Program-made: the position numbers and the translations under genes | Shown here: one piece after another, positions 1 through 12,332 of the stretch | How the letters are laid out: each line of letters starts with the position of its first letter | Numbering within the stretch: position 1 is the first letter of the stretch | Notes under the pieces: generated by a model | The model's input: only the letters and a program-made list of their open reading frames with translations | The model's database searches: none | What the model was told of the DNA's origin: nothing | Assembly: GCA_005656395.1 (NCBI GenBank) | Contig: SRSI01000020.1 | Location: 1 to 64,000 of the forward strand | DNA from: Strongyloides papillosus | Lineage: Eukaryota; Nematoda; Chromadorea; Rhabditida; Strongyloididae | Direction of reading: 5' to 3' | DNA: 64,000 nucleotides

Positions 1-384
1 AAAACTTTTTATGGAAAGAAGTATTTTTTGAATGATCAGCAATCGCATATTTATTAATTTGTCAATAAACATATTATTGATAGTGATTCACTTTTATATT
101 GTAGCGATTTGACTATATAGCTAATTATTCTACACTTATAAAACATAATAAGAAGGATGTACTGACAGAGATCCCACATGGTAAACTGAAGATTATCTAA
201 AAATTGATTTTGAGGATATTTTCACATAAAATATCATGAGATTGAAAGAAATTTACTATTTTTTCAAGTTTAATATTAATTTACAAAGAAGTTACATAAA
301 AACGAGTTGATAAAAGTAAAAACAACCAAATTAGTAAAAATTAATAAACAAGCTACATAATTTTATTCGAAAAAAGTTTGTAGA

Positions 385-456
385 TGCGTTTATCGGGAAT
401 CGAACCCGAATCGGCCGCTTGGAAGGCGGCCATGCTGACCATTACACCATAAACGC
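385..456 (-). tRNA. tRNA-Gly (UCC)
   Basis: On the minus strand the sequence folds as a standard cloverleaf. The acceptor strands are GCGTTTA and TAAACGC, the anticodon loop is CTTCCAA with anticodon TCC, the T arm is CGGG-TTCGATT-CCCG, and the discriminator base is A at 385. There is no intron. This is a glycine tRNA reading GGA codons. An identical copy lies in the other arm of the inverted repeat at 10937-11008. Confidence 0.95.
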
Positions 457-730
457 GTTGTTTCTCGAAAATGCCAAAATTTCGGTTCATACACATGGTC
501 TAACTTATTTAATTTAATAAGTCAATTAATATATAACAATTATGTTGTAACTTAAAGAGGATTAAAATATTTGATTATTGATTATCTTTAAACTAATTTA
601 TTTTCAAATAAATAAAAAAATTAATGAATGTTTTTCATAATGAAAAAAGAAAGCTATATTGACTATTCTTCTCAGTTAACTTGAAGAGAAAAATATAAAT
701 ACCTCACTAACAGTTGTATAACAATATATT

Positions 731-1531
731 ACACATTAAAAAAAGAAATAGAAAGCTTTGTAGGATATAGTGAATTTGTTTCATCAAATAAAATTCTAGT
801 CTTTTTTACTTGAGACCAATTTCATCGCATTTATCTTGAATCTAAAAATTAAAACAATAATTATAAAATTATTAAAATAAGTTTCTATTTTTTTATGGTA
901 ATATCTTTATTTAATGACTTCAGTTGTTTTCTACAATACATTTAAAAATATAAGATTATATTGTAATTTTATGTAAAATTGTAGATACTGCTATAATTTT
1001 CATTTATTAACACATCTTAATATCTTTTTTAATATGTTTCAATAATTTGATTTATTATAAAATATATTTTCCTATAAACTTGTAGTCATCTGAATGCCAA
1101 TTTTTTTATAATGTCTTTCAATATCATTTATAAAATTAAACTTATGAAAAGTTGTAAAACATTATTCACTTCTGTTTATAGTAACAAAGAACATTAAAAT
1201 ATTTTAATTTAAAAAAAAGAGCAAATACTAAAATAATATCTGGTAACTTACATGGAATATATTTATAAAACAAATTAGACTGGATGAGCATAATATCATA
1301 AAAATATCAATATTAAAAAAGGTTACATTACTTCAAACTGTCAAACACATATATTTTTGTAAAAGAAAAAATCGTAACTTATGTGATAACCTAATATTTT
1401 GTGTCATTTACAACATTTTATGTTATTATTTAATATTTTAAAAATGTGAATAAGCTTTATTTTTTTTAAATGGTGTGTCATTTTGTTGTGTTTTATAAAA
1501 AATTGTTAAAATTTATCCCATTTTTTGTGTG
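731..1531. mobile_element. Non-autonomous TIR element (left copy)
   Basis: An AT-rich block of about 800 bp with no ORF. Its inner end, read from the outside, is CACACAAAAAATGGGA (reverse complement of 1516-1531). Its outer end at 731 (ACACATTAAAAAAAG) looks like a decayed copy of the same terminus. A diverged, independent copy with the same end sequence lies at 58622-59589, and the inverted copy occupies 6464-6941 plus 10340-10662. This fits a MITE-like non-autonomous DNA transposon. The superfamily is not recognised, and no target duplication is clear. Confidence 0.6.
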
Positions 1532-4500
1532 TTACTAACATAAAAAAAATATATTAAATTAATCAACAACATTCTCTTTTGTCGCATACATCAAATGATA
1601 AAATTTAAAATGTTTGGTGATATAGTTAAATTGTGATAATTATTGTAATCATTGTAAATTTTTGGTGCCTTTAGATTCATTGATAAAAAAACCTTTATAA
1701 AAACATTTTTTTATGTAACCCTTCCGTATATTTTGCTTCTTAATTAAAAAGAGCTATTTTTTATACTTATATTAGAAACATTTATAACAACACGAATGTT
1801 TTTACAGTTAATAAAGAGAATTATATCAAAAATTTTGTAGTATTAATAAAAAATGTAGCGAAAAGTAAGAAGATAATTTTAAGTGTTTTTCAATTTAAAC
1901 CATCTTTTATAAGTAACAGTATAAAAAAGTTATTAAAATTTGAACTATTACAAAAAAATTAAAAAAACAATGATAAATGTGCAGTACGATTACCTTGACT
2001 AATTGCCAAAATTGTTTCACGAATTTTAGTATTATTTTTTAATTAGAATATACCAAATTTGTTCATTTTTCTGTTGTTTTTTTAAGTTTACATAACACTT
2101 GAAAATAGTTTAAGGATTGTTTTCTTAAGTTTATTAAAATCAAAAAGTAATAAGGGGGATGTTTTTTAGTAATGTCTGTTTTTATAATTTTATCGTACAT
2201 AAAATTATCATCTTCGTAAAATTTTGAAATCTTTTCAAAATACTATTAATAAGCTTCAAGCTATTTGATGACGATATATGAAATGTTTATGAAACATTTA
2301 ATAAAAATAATGTTCATTGGTATGTGAATTATATGGTCAAAAATTATTTGTGAAATAACTTTTAGTTTTAAGCATAAAATATCACTTTCATAACAATTAG
2401 AATAATAGATTAGTTAATTTATTTCAAAGTTGATTCGCGTTTATTTCATATTCTGTTCTGTATATTCTTTTTGTACCTTGATATTATTATGTGAAATATA
2501 ACAAGGTTAATAAAAAATTCTTATGGTCAGTAGTAGATTGATGAAGAGAAAAATACCTACTTGAAAAATAATTATGATAATGATCTTAGTGTCAAATAGG
2601 TAATAATAACAAAATATTTATATCCTAACTAAGTTGTTTTCATACTATTGTTGTTCTTTATAATGAGACTGTTTTAAAGATATGTACTAAGATAAAAACA
2701 TCAACTTATTTCTACAAATTTATAAAATATGGCAATGTAAAAATGTGATTTTAAAATATTGCCAAGAATTTTAAAATTATAGAATGAACAAATTTATATG
2801 TTAAAAAAATTAAGTTGGTAAATATATCATAAATAATAAAAATAAAGCTTAAATTGTTAGAGATACGGTAATAGTATCAACAGATAGATTTGATAGTGGC
2901 GTAATTTAAAAATCAAAAATATAAACCCATTCTACCGATAATTTTTCATTTTTAATCATTATAAAGTATTTAACATGTAACAAAAGATGGTAAATTTTTT
3001 TAGTTATATTTAAAAAATCAAAACACTCTTTTGCATTAATGATAAAAATCTTCTGGACATCTTGAAATTAAAGCATTTCATAGTTTATATAATAGTTCTA
3101 ATTAAATTAAAAAAGTGTTATTATACTTTTTTTTGTAAAAAACCATATTTTCACTTTAAATTTAAAACAGTAAGTAAAAAATATCTTAAATCTTAAAATC
3201 ATGTGAACCAATAGACCTATAAATTTAAAGTTGTTTATTTTATATAAAAACCTATAACTTTTTTTTTATATAGAAACCAGTTGACTTCGCTGTTTGTAAT
3301 AATAAAAGTTCTATCTTTCCACTATAACTTCTTATAATACATTAATATTGTTAAGTGTATTAAATTATTAATCAAGGAAAAAATCTTGAATTTTAGAAAA
3401 TTTATGTAGTTTTTTAATTGTGAGAACCTTTTAAGTTAATTTTTAGAAAATGTTTTTTAATATTTAAAAGAGTAAATAATTCTATATTAGTTTAAGCATA
3501 ATATCATTTATTTATATTAATTATGAAAATGATCATGATTAATAAGGATCATTGATTTAATACTTTTAGAAAAAGTTTAAAATAGCTATACTATTTCTTA
3601 TAATTTTTGATAGTAACAATAATTATTAGTATTAATTAGGTATATTTATATACAAATATAGTAATTATTAGAATGTTTTTGCTCACAAAAAATTGACAAA
3701 TTTTGACATATTAAGCACAAAATGTAGCAAAAACGCTCTACCTGTTAAAAAAATAAAATTACATCAAATTTTAATAATGATAAGCAGCAAATCAAATTTG
3801 CAGATTGCGAATAACGCAAAATAATTTAAGTTGTTGCAGAAGTACTGTCATTTTTTAAAAGATGTTTCTATTCATCGATATTTTGAACAACTAAAAACTT
3901 TCGTATTCTTGATGCTTTTTAATTTATTATACTGATCTTAAATACTAATCTATTTTCATGATTCAATTTGATCTTATTGTTATAAGACAATTTCATGTCA
4001 ATCTCTAAATGTACTTACAAAGCCCATCTTTAAAAGAAGTTTTTCTTACTTAAAGCACGACAAATCAGAATATTAGACAGAAAATTATATCAAAGCTCAT
4101 AATATTACTAATCTGTGTGCTACCGGTAGTTTGACTTTAGTTATTAAAAGTTGTTACATATCTAAAAAATATATTATTAAACAAAGAATATGAAATGGGT
4201 AAAGATTATAAAATAACTTCAGTATAACTATCAAAACAACAGCAACAAATATGCATCTAAGTTGTCTTTTCGAGTAAAAAACCAAAATAGATTACTGATG
4301 AGTGTTTAAAGACTTCTGATAGTGGCTTTATTGTTAATAGTACTAATAATTGCTTAATATTACTAATCTACAAAAAAACAAATAGTAATAATTTATTCCT
4401 TCAATATAAAGATCGATCATCTTAAATTTACAACACTTCTTTACTATTTTAGTAATCGAAAGGACTTAAATATTGTTTTAAAAGGGGTTTCTATATGCTT

Positions 4501-6463
4501 AAAATATATTGATAATATCATTATTTTTGTTTGTTTATATTATAATTATACTATTATTTATTTTTTTTTATTAAATTCATCGTATATTGTAATTGTAAAG
4601 TTTTTGTAAAATGCTTTGGTATATTTTTCTAAATCGAATTTGATATGAATGCATTAAAGAATTTTTATATGCAGACAATTGCAAGCGATTAATTTACTAC
4701 TTTTTATACTGTATGAATTTGTTTCCTTTTAATTAAATAAATAATCTAAGTTTCATTTTTATAACTTAATACTAAAAATGAGTGCTTGAAAAACATTAAA
4801 AATCTCAATATTATGGAAAGTGATACTTATTAAAATAATTGTTTCATGATTAATAAAATATAACATTCTTAAATTATTAGTCCATTTTTCTAGCACAAAT
4901 ACCAATAATGTATGCTAATTATGTTTTTTTATTGTTTTTAAAAAGTAAAAATTTTGTGAAGAATGTCATTTTCGAAAAAGCTTATAAATATGAAAATATA
5001 TTAAAATAAACTTTAGATTAACATTTTTATTGATTTTGCATTTCCTTTAAAGCCAAAACATCTTCTTTTTCATCATCAACGTTATTTTAAATGTTTATTA
5101 ATTATATTTGTAGTTTTTATTATATCAATAAAACTTTTTATTTATCCAATAATAGTTAAACACGAAAAAGTGATACATTTCTAGATACAATATGGTAAAT
5201 TTGTCTATTTCACTAAAATTCAACTTTTTTACTGATTTTACTGTAGTTTTTTTAAAAGCAGCGCATTTTCTGTGCTTGTTGCTAAATTTTTTAGGGATTA
5301 TTTTATTTCATAGTTAGCGTTCATTATTAACCCGTCTCAACTTATTTTTAACTTTTTCATGGTTCTTTATTTGCTGTTTTTTTTTACATTTAGTAGAAAA
5401 GTACAATATTAACTTGTGATAAAAGTTATAAACAAATGATTAACATTTGTCCTCCCATGGAAAAGTATTTGCACATATTCTTTGTGCGGATAGTCAATAA
5501 TTCAATTGTGTTAATATCTTTTCAAATATTAATATCCAAAATGATCCACGTAGAGCTTTCCGGATATTTGCATATATAACTCCGCTCACTCTTGGAATAC
5601 AAATGTAGTACCACAACTATTTGAAACCAAGATACATACAATTATTTTTTATAAGTTGCATAAAGAAATTTAGATTCAATGCGGATTTATAAATCTTCAA
5701 AAATTAGCTACATTTCCAAACTTCAAATGAATGTGACTTTTTTATATAAAAACTGTCATTACTATTGTTATTAATTTTAAAAAAGCATTTTACATATTAG
5801 TAAAAATTTAAAATTTTTGCTGGCGTCACTACTGTATATTGCAAGATACATGACTACTTTACTTTAAGAAGTTATTAAAGCAAAAGTATTATGTATATTG
5901 TGACCACCTATAAATTAGGCAACATGTATAGTATTAAAACAAAGCGTAAATAAAAAAGGCTCACGGTAATACAAATAATTAATACTTAAAAATTTTAATC
6001 AAGGTGTCTGATATAATTAAACAGACTTAGAAAAAAATATGACAAATTTAAAAAGTGGAAAAAATCTTTTAGATTGGTTTACAAGTTCTTATTCTAAAAG
6101 TCTAAAAAAAAACAGAACTTTTTCATAATATACGACAATATCTTGTTTATTTATAAAATATCGTTTACGTAAAAGTCCAACAACTATGGCTAGCATTTTA
6201 ATAGAAAAAACTATGAATTTCGTCAAAATTTTAATGTTTAAAGAAATAAAACCTAGGAAGTTAATTTTAAAAAATGCGCTTTTACTTCCGGTAGAAAAAA
6301 TAAATATCTATCCATTAAGTATAGCACCATTAAATGCAATATAGTTTGAAAAAATATATGGTTAGTCAAATAATGCCTTTTTTCTATGATATTTCAAGCG
6401 ATTAGGGAAATTATTATATTTATTTTAATTTCTTATGTCTTATTAAAGAAAATATTTACATTG
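1532..6463. other. AT-rich spacer of the inverted repeat, no gene seen
   Basis: About 4.9 kb between the two inner tips of the inverted repeat. There is no ORF of useful length on either strand, no tRNA-like cloverleaf and no obvious tandem repeat. It contains only A/T-rich sequence with short homopolymer runs. Confidence 0.6.
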
Positions 6464-6941
6464 CACACAAAAAATGGGATAAATTTTAACAATTTTTTAT
6501 AAAACACAACAAAATGACACACCATTTAAAAAAAATAAAGCTTATTCACATTTTTAAAATATTAAATAATAACATAAAATGTTGTAAATGACACAAAATA
6601 TTAGGTTATCACATAAGTTACGATTTTTTCTTTTACAAAAATATATGTGTTTGACAGTTTGAAGTAATGTAACCTTTTTTAATATTGATATTTTTATGAT
6701 ATTATGCTCATCCAGTCTAATTTGTTTTATAAATATATTCCATGTAAGTTACCAGATATTATTTTAGTATTTGCTCTTTTTTTTAAATTAAAATATTTTA
6801 ATGTTCTTTGTTACTATAAACAGAAGTGAATAATGTTTTACAACTTTTCATAAGTTTAATTTTATAAATGATATTGAAAGACATTATAAAAAAATTGGCA
6901 TTCAGATGACTACAAGTTTATAGGAAAATATATTTTATAAT
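6464..6941. repeat. Right arm of the inverted repeat, inner segment
   Basis: Reverse complement of 1055-1531, beginning exactly at the transposon tip CACACAAAAAATGGGA. In the left arm this segment is directly continuous with 1-1054. Here it is cut off from its partner segment (10340-11392) by a 3.4 kb block. Confidence 0.92.
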
Positions 6942-7059
6942 CCCCACTTTATTTAGAGGAGTAAGGAGCATTTGTAAATTATTTTCGATATCGAAACTTT
7001 TTTATATCTTAATATATGTAACTTTATGTGCTGATTTCAAAAAACGCAATATTTTTTTA

Positions 7060-8900
7060 ATCTGAAGTCCCGTTCTTGAGATATAGCTACATAAAGATGT
7101 TTTGGTGTTTTAGTCTTGACCCCCTTAGAGTTATTCGTTTTATCTGAAATTTTACAGGTATATATAGTTTTAGATACTAATAATATTAAAATAAAAAAAA
7201 GTTAAAATTTCAAGTTCATTCTTAAGATTTTGGATTTTTTCCAAAATGGCCGAAAAAAACCTAAATTCTTACATTTTAAAATGATATATCAGGATTCAGA
7301 GAAGGAAATCGAAAAAAAGAAAAAAAGCTATCCTAAGTTTCTTTTTAACTTACATTTTGACTATAATCCCAAGAAAATTGGAAAACTTTAAGTACCATAA
7401 AACCGTTGCAGAAATTTTTTGAAAAAAAAGTTTTTGCAAAAAATTTTTTGTATTTTTTTAAAAAAAGTATGTCAAGATGAAACTTTTTGAATAAAGTGTT
7501 TTTACAACTTTTATGTAGAATTAAATTTTCTATCGAATGATATACATATCATGTTGATTCATTTATCCGTTCTCGAGATATAAAGAAAAAAGTGATTTTT
7601 TAACTTTCTAAAAAAGTGGTATTTTTTAGTTTCAAGAAAGGAAAAAAGTTTCAATACGTCCATTTTTTTAAAATGTCTTGAATTTCCCCCCTAGAGAAAT
7701 TTGTTGCGAACATTTTAAGATAGTAACCGTTCATTTAACTCTTTTCATTCTTGAGTTAGTCAAAAAACAAATTGATCAATTTTTTTTTTCTAATTTTTAA
7801 ATTTTAAAAAAAAAGTATGCAAAGATGAAACTTTGTCAATATAAAATGTTCGCAGAATTTATGTGAAATTTAATTCTCTATCGAATGACATATAGATCGT
7901 CTTAATCCCATTATCCATTGTCGAGATACATCTCATTAAGTACCATATTTTGAAATTTGGTACCTCCATTTTTCCCTCAATACTAATATTTTTATTCAAA
8001 ATTCCACACATAGATGTAATTTTTAATGCTTATTACATGCAAACTATAAAATTTGCCAAAAAAGTCCGATCACCGAAATAGTAAGTCATCGAAAATTCCC
8101 CTAGATCTCAGAGGAAAAGTTTACTTCTTAAATGGCTTTGGTTTTCTGTACTTATTTCTATAAAAATAAAAAATGCATTTTAATGTGCTCGATAAAAAAA
8201 ATAAATATTAGATTCATTTGAATTTTTGCTCTTAGATACATCTATTTAAATGAGAATAATCTTGAAATGTTGTGATCCCCTAAAATTCTTTAAAAATGAT
8301 CCTAATAACTAGAAATTTCACAGGTACGTGCAATTTCCTTATGGTTGTTATGTATAAACAATAAAATTTACAAAAAAAGTCCGACCCCAGAAAATAGTAT
8401 GTCATCGAAAATACCTCTATACGTCAGAAGAAAAGTTTACTTCTTAAAGTGGTTTTCGTTTTCTGTACTTTTTTTTATTAAAATAAAAAATGTATTTTAA
8501 TGTGTAGAGTAGAAAAAATAAATACTGCTTCATCTGAATTTTCGTTCTTAAAATAGTCAATAGAAAGTGAAAGACAATTTTAAAAATTTTCTAACACAGT
8601 AACATTTTCTAAGTATATAATTGAAAAATTTGTATTATTTTCAGTTACTAAGAATAAAAAATAATATGAACAATTTTTTTTTAATTGAAGTCAAACATCA
8701 ACGATTTATAAAAGTTATAGAAGAAATTTTTTTTAAAATTTTAAAAGTTAAATTAAATTCCTAAAAATATAGTAGAATTAAGATAGGTAGAAAAAATATT
8801 TTCTATTTCATTATATGTATTATTTGTGCTGATTTAGTAAAAATTTAAAATCAGTACAGTATATGTCCATTATTGAGATATGATGAAAAATTAAAATCAA
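7060..8900. repeat. Degenerate tandem units of about 0.32-0.35 kb
   Basis: Related blocks recur. Bases 7467-7581 match 7815-7930 (both contain GATGAAACTTT and, further on, CTATCGAATGA). Bases 8038-8240 match 8353-8555 (both contain AAAAAAGTCCGA and GTCATCGAAAAT). A short motif resembling TCCGTTCTCGAGATATA occurs near 7070, 7567, 7912, 8228, 8545 and 8866, spaced roughly 315-350 bp for most intervals. The units are strongly diverged, so the array is old or under little constraint. Confidence 0.65.
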
Positions 8901-10303
8901 ATTATATTTAATTTTTTGAGATTTAACAAAATGTTTACTAAATATCTTTAAATTCAATAGTAGAATAGATTTTTTCTTCTAAACGTTTCTATACCAAAAT
9001 TATCTAAACTAATTTGTTTCAAAATACCGCAATTTAGCTACACATATTAAAAGTTTTAAAAAAAAAGTGTTCAAGAAATTATGATATAGCGATGCACAGA
9101 CTTATTTTTAAAAAAAATGTAAAATTATTTAAAAGTTTTGCTATGCTTTGTAAAAATTGCAGATAAATTTACCTAAATTTCTAAGTCGAAACTATCCAGC
9201 AAAACGTTTTGAAAGTAAATTTTATATTTTATTAAAAAAATAACCAATCCTTTGATTTAAATATATTTCTAGCTTTTTGCAATCTATCTTAATTTATTTA
9301 CTACGAAAAGTGTCTAAGTTATTATTATAAATTGCAAACAGATTTCACCACCCTTTTTTTATAAGTTATAAAACCCAACATTCTTCAGTTTTTATAACTA
9401 TTTTATGAAAACAATTTTATTTATATATTTTTAATTTGATTTTATTTTTTTTCGATACATTATACGTGTAATGTATAACAGTTATTTTTTTGATTTACTT
9501 TTAATCTTTGTTAACGCCCTTAAAAGGCGTTGAGTCCAGAGGAAAATAAAAAGGAAGAAATTAAGTATAATTTTTACTTCTGATTGTTATTCATATAGTT
9601 TAATTTGACATTTAATAAAAGTATATATATTATTCCACTACAGAGGATAGCAGCTCTATAAAAAAGCCAACATCTTATAAACGTAGAGAAATATTTTATC
9701 ATTTTAAATACATTAAAAATAAGTATTTTAATTTCATAATACATTTTAAAAATTTTTAAAAAAAAATATAAAACAATAAGCATGCATTAGATTGGTAAAA
9801 TTACTATCTATTACGTTACCAGAATGCGAAATGATAAAATAATAATCTTTTAAATTGGATCATTTTAAGTTAAATAACTGTGAGATATTTATGAACAACA
9901 TAAAGTATTATAATGTTAAAAAAATTAACGAAACTTTAAACTAATTTTTATTATAAATTTCTATTATATTCAATAATTTAAAAACTTGCATTTTAATACT
10001 AATTAGAAGTTTAATGTAAACATTCTCTTTAATTTCCTATTTCAATAATAAAAATTTGGAAAAAGTTATTCAAATTTAGAATCTCAAATGTGTTTAAATC
10101 TATGGGGATGTGTAATAAAACGATTTAGATAAAATATATTTTATAAATTTTTAACATTCAATTACCTATGTAATTTTAATAATAACTATTAATATTGTAA
10201 AATACGAAAATATTACTTACAATATTACAACTGTGTTATTATAAAACAAAAGATTTCATTTTTTTTAGAACTCTTAATATTTAAAAAAATACAAGCCCTG
10301 CGG

Positions 10304-10338
10304 GCAAGCAGTGACGAGCGAAGCGAGGCTGCTGCTTG
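10304..10338. repeat. GC-rich hairpin at the edge of the 3.4 kb block
   Basis: CAAGCAG (10305-10311) pairs with CTGCTTG (10332-10338) around a GC-rich loop containing GAGCGAAGCGAG. CCC-TGC-GGG, just upstream at 10296-10304, is a second small palindrome. The hairpin ends exactly at the junction with the inverted-repeat arm and stands out sharply from the AT-rich surroundings. It is probably the structural terminus of the inserted block. Confidence 0.75.
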
Positions 10339-10339
10339 T

Positions 10340-11392
10340 AAATCAAATTATTGAAACATATTAAAAAAGATATTAAGATGTGTTAATAAATGAAAATTAT
10401 AGCAGTATCTACAATTTTACATAAAATTACAATATAATCTTATATTTTTAAATGTATTGTAGAAAACAACTGAAGTCATTAAATAAAGATATTACCATAA
10501 AAAAATAGAAACTTATTTTAATAATTTTATAATTATTGTTTTAATTTTTAGATGCAAGATAAATGCGATGAAATTGGTCTCAAGTAAAAAAGACTAGAAT
10601 TTTATTTGATGAAACAAATTCACTATATCCTACAAAGCTTTCTATTTCTTTTTTTAATGTGTAATATATTGTTATACAACTGTTAGTGAGGTATTTATAT
10701 TTTTCTCTTCAAGTTAACTGAGAAGAATAGTCAATATAGCTTTCTTTTTTCATTATGAAAAACATTCATTAATTTTTTTATTTATTTGAAAATAAATTAG
10801 TTTAAAGATAATCAATAATCAAATATTTTAATCCTCTTTAAGTTACAACATAATTGTTATATATTAATTGACTTATTAAATTAAAAAAGTTAGACCATGT
10901 GTATGAACCGAAATTTTGGCATTTTCGAGAAACAACGCGTTTATGGTGTAATGGTCAGCATGGCCGCCTTCCAAGCGGCCGATTCGGGTTCGATTCCCGA
11001 TAAACGCATCTACAAACTTTTTTCGAATAAAATTATGTAGCTTGTTTATTAATTTTTACTAATTTGGTTGTTTTTACTTTTATCAACTCGTTTTTATGTA
11101 ACTTCTTTGTAAATTAATATTAAACTTGAAAAAATAGTAAATTTCTTTCAATCTCATGATATTTTATGTGAAAATATCCTCAAAATCAATTTTTAGATAA
11201 TCTTCAGTTTACCATGTGGGATCTCTGTCAGTACATCCTTCTTATTATGTTTTATAAGTGTAGAATAATTAGCTATATAGTCAAATCGCTACAATATAAA
11301 AGTGAATCACTATCAATAATATGTTTATTGACAAATTAATAAATATGCGATTGCTGATCATTCAAAAAATACTTCTTTCCATAAAAAGTTTT
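10340..11392. repeat. Right arm of the inverted repeat, outer segment
   Basis: Reverse complement of 1-1054, including a tRNA-Gly gene and the outer part of the TIR element (10340-10662). Homology reaches the first base of the window, so the arm may extend further on the left side. After 11392 no partner is available for comparison. Confidence 0.93.
10937..11008 (+). tRNA. tRNA-Gly (UCC), second copy
   Basis: Identical in sequence to the copy at 385-456 but in the opposite orientation. Acceptor GCGTTTA/TAAACGC, anticodon TCC, discriminator A. A run of six T about ten bases downstream (CAAACTTTTTTCG) can act as an RNA polymerase III terminator. The tRNA region shows no difference between the arms. 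Confidence 0.95.
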
Positions 11393-12260
11393 TTAGGACA
11401 TTTTTTGATTTAAAAAAAATGAATATAATATACAATGTTTTTAATATTAAAGAAACTTTAGTAATAATTAAAAATTTATTCAATTTTACTTAATGTTATT
11501 TTTTCAATCTGGGAATATTTTGCTTCTAAAAAACAACTGTTCTTCTAATTGAGAACTTTATATTAGAAATAAAGTTTTGCTATATTTTTTTGATTATAGT
11601 AAGAATTTCCATCTTTCAATGATTAATAAAAAAAATTTATTTTAATCATTTTTTTAACTCTATATAGCTTTTTATAGTAGGAATTTTCAGTGAATTTGAC
11701 ACTTTTTCATTGACAGTAAAATAAAGTGAAAGAAGTTAATTGAAGGAGAATGTAATATGTCAATTCTCATTCGAGATTCAGTGATGTGGACATCAAGATT
11801 TCATATGCAAATCAAATTTATTATTACAAGGATAAAGAAATTAAAAAGGTTTATTAATCAAATTAGACAAATATAATATAAAGTAGTAAACATATAATCA
11901 AAATGCCATTTGTAGTTGGCAATTTCTTAGCTACCAAAAGATTTTAAACTTTATCAACTGTAGTTGAAAATCAAATTTTAAAAAATTGCAGATAAAAAAC
12001 AATTAATTTCGGTTTTATTTACGATAAATGATTATACAATCTTATTATTAAAGTAATTATATAGTTTATTCACAAATTGAAACCAACCGTTTTTTCATGA
12101 TTATTAAGTCATTTGCGTACCAATGTTTATATATTTACAGATATTTATTAATAATAATCATTATTTTTACTTAAAAGAGCTTATGTACTAAAATTTTCCG
12201 AAAAAATGCAAAAAAAACCCAAAAATGCGTGCTTGGAAATATCCCAGGTGCCCCCTGGTA
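11393..12260. other. Intergenic, nothing recognised
   Basis: About 870 bp of AT-rich sequence between the end of the inverted repeat and tRNA-Asp. No ORF, RNA gene or repeat was recognised on either strand. Confidence 0.6.
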
Positions 12261-12332
12261 TCTCTGGTAGTATAGTGGTGAGTATCCGCGCCTGTCACGT
12301 GCGAGACCGGGGTTCGATTCCCCGCCAGAGAG
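12261..12332 (+). tRNA. tRNA-Asp (GUC)
   Basis: Complete cloverleaf. Acceptor strands TCTCTGG (12261-12267) and CCAGAGA (12325-12331), discriminator G, anticodon loop CTGTCAC with anticodon GTC, T arm CGGGG-TTCGATT-CCCCG. A T5 run follows within ten bases (GTCTCTTTTTCC), consistent with RNA polymerase III termination. No intron. Short open frames that cross it on both strands are incidental. Confidence 0.95.

Larger units (their letters stand above)
1..1531. repeat. Left arm of a giant inverted repeat
   Basis: Bases 1-1054 are the near-perfect reverse complement of 10339-11392 (coordinates sum to 11393). Bases 1055-1531 are the reverse complement of 6464-6941. Together they form one continuous arm of at least 1.53 kb; it starts at or before the window edge, so its true outer end is unseen. 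The arm holds a tRNA-Gly gene and a small TIR element (731-1531), and homology stops at that element's tip. Stretches compared by eye differ only by isolated substitutions, which suggests a recent duplication or gene conversion between arms. Confidence 0.93.
6942..10339. mobile_element. 3.4 kb block present only in the right arm (insertion)
   Basis: The left arm is uninterrupted at 1054/1055, while the right arm carries about 3,398 bp here. This is therefore an insertion in the right arm, or less simply a deletion from the left. It starts CCCCACTTTATTTAGAGGAG and ends with a GC-rich hairpin. There are no terminal inverted repeats and at most a 1-bp (T) duplication at the junction. No ORF longer than about 70 codons was found. 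It shows neither the TC..CTRR ends of canonical Helitrons nor an LTR or poly-A structure. Much of it consists of degenerate tandem units. The family is unknown. Confidence 0.7.

Noticed and set aside
9574..9783. 69-codon frame on the minus strand in the 3.4 kb block
   Set aside because: AT-driven hydrophobic composition, no homology or context; likely chance.
10290..10338. GC-rich GAGCGAAGCGAG motif as sign of bacterial contamination or integrated DNA
   Set aside because: It is only about 45 bp, forms the edge hairpin of the inserted block, and surrounding DNA is nematode-like.
6942..10339. Helitron
   Set aside because: A terminal hairpin exists, but there is no TC start or CTRR end, no A/T target, and no helicase gene.
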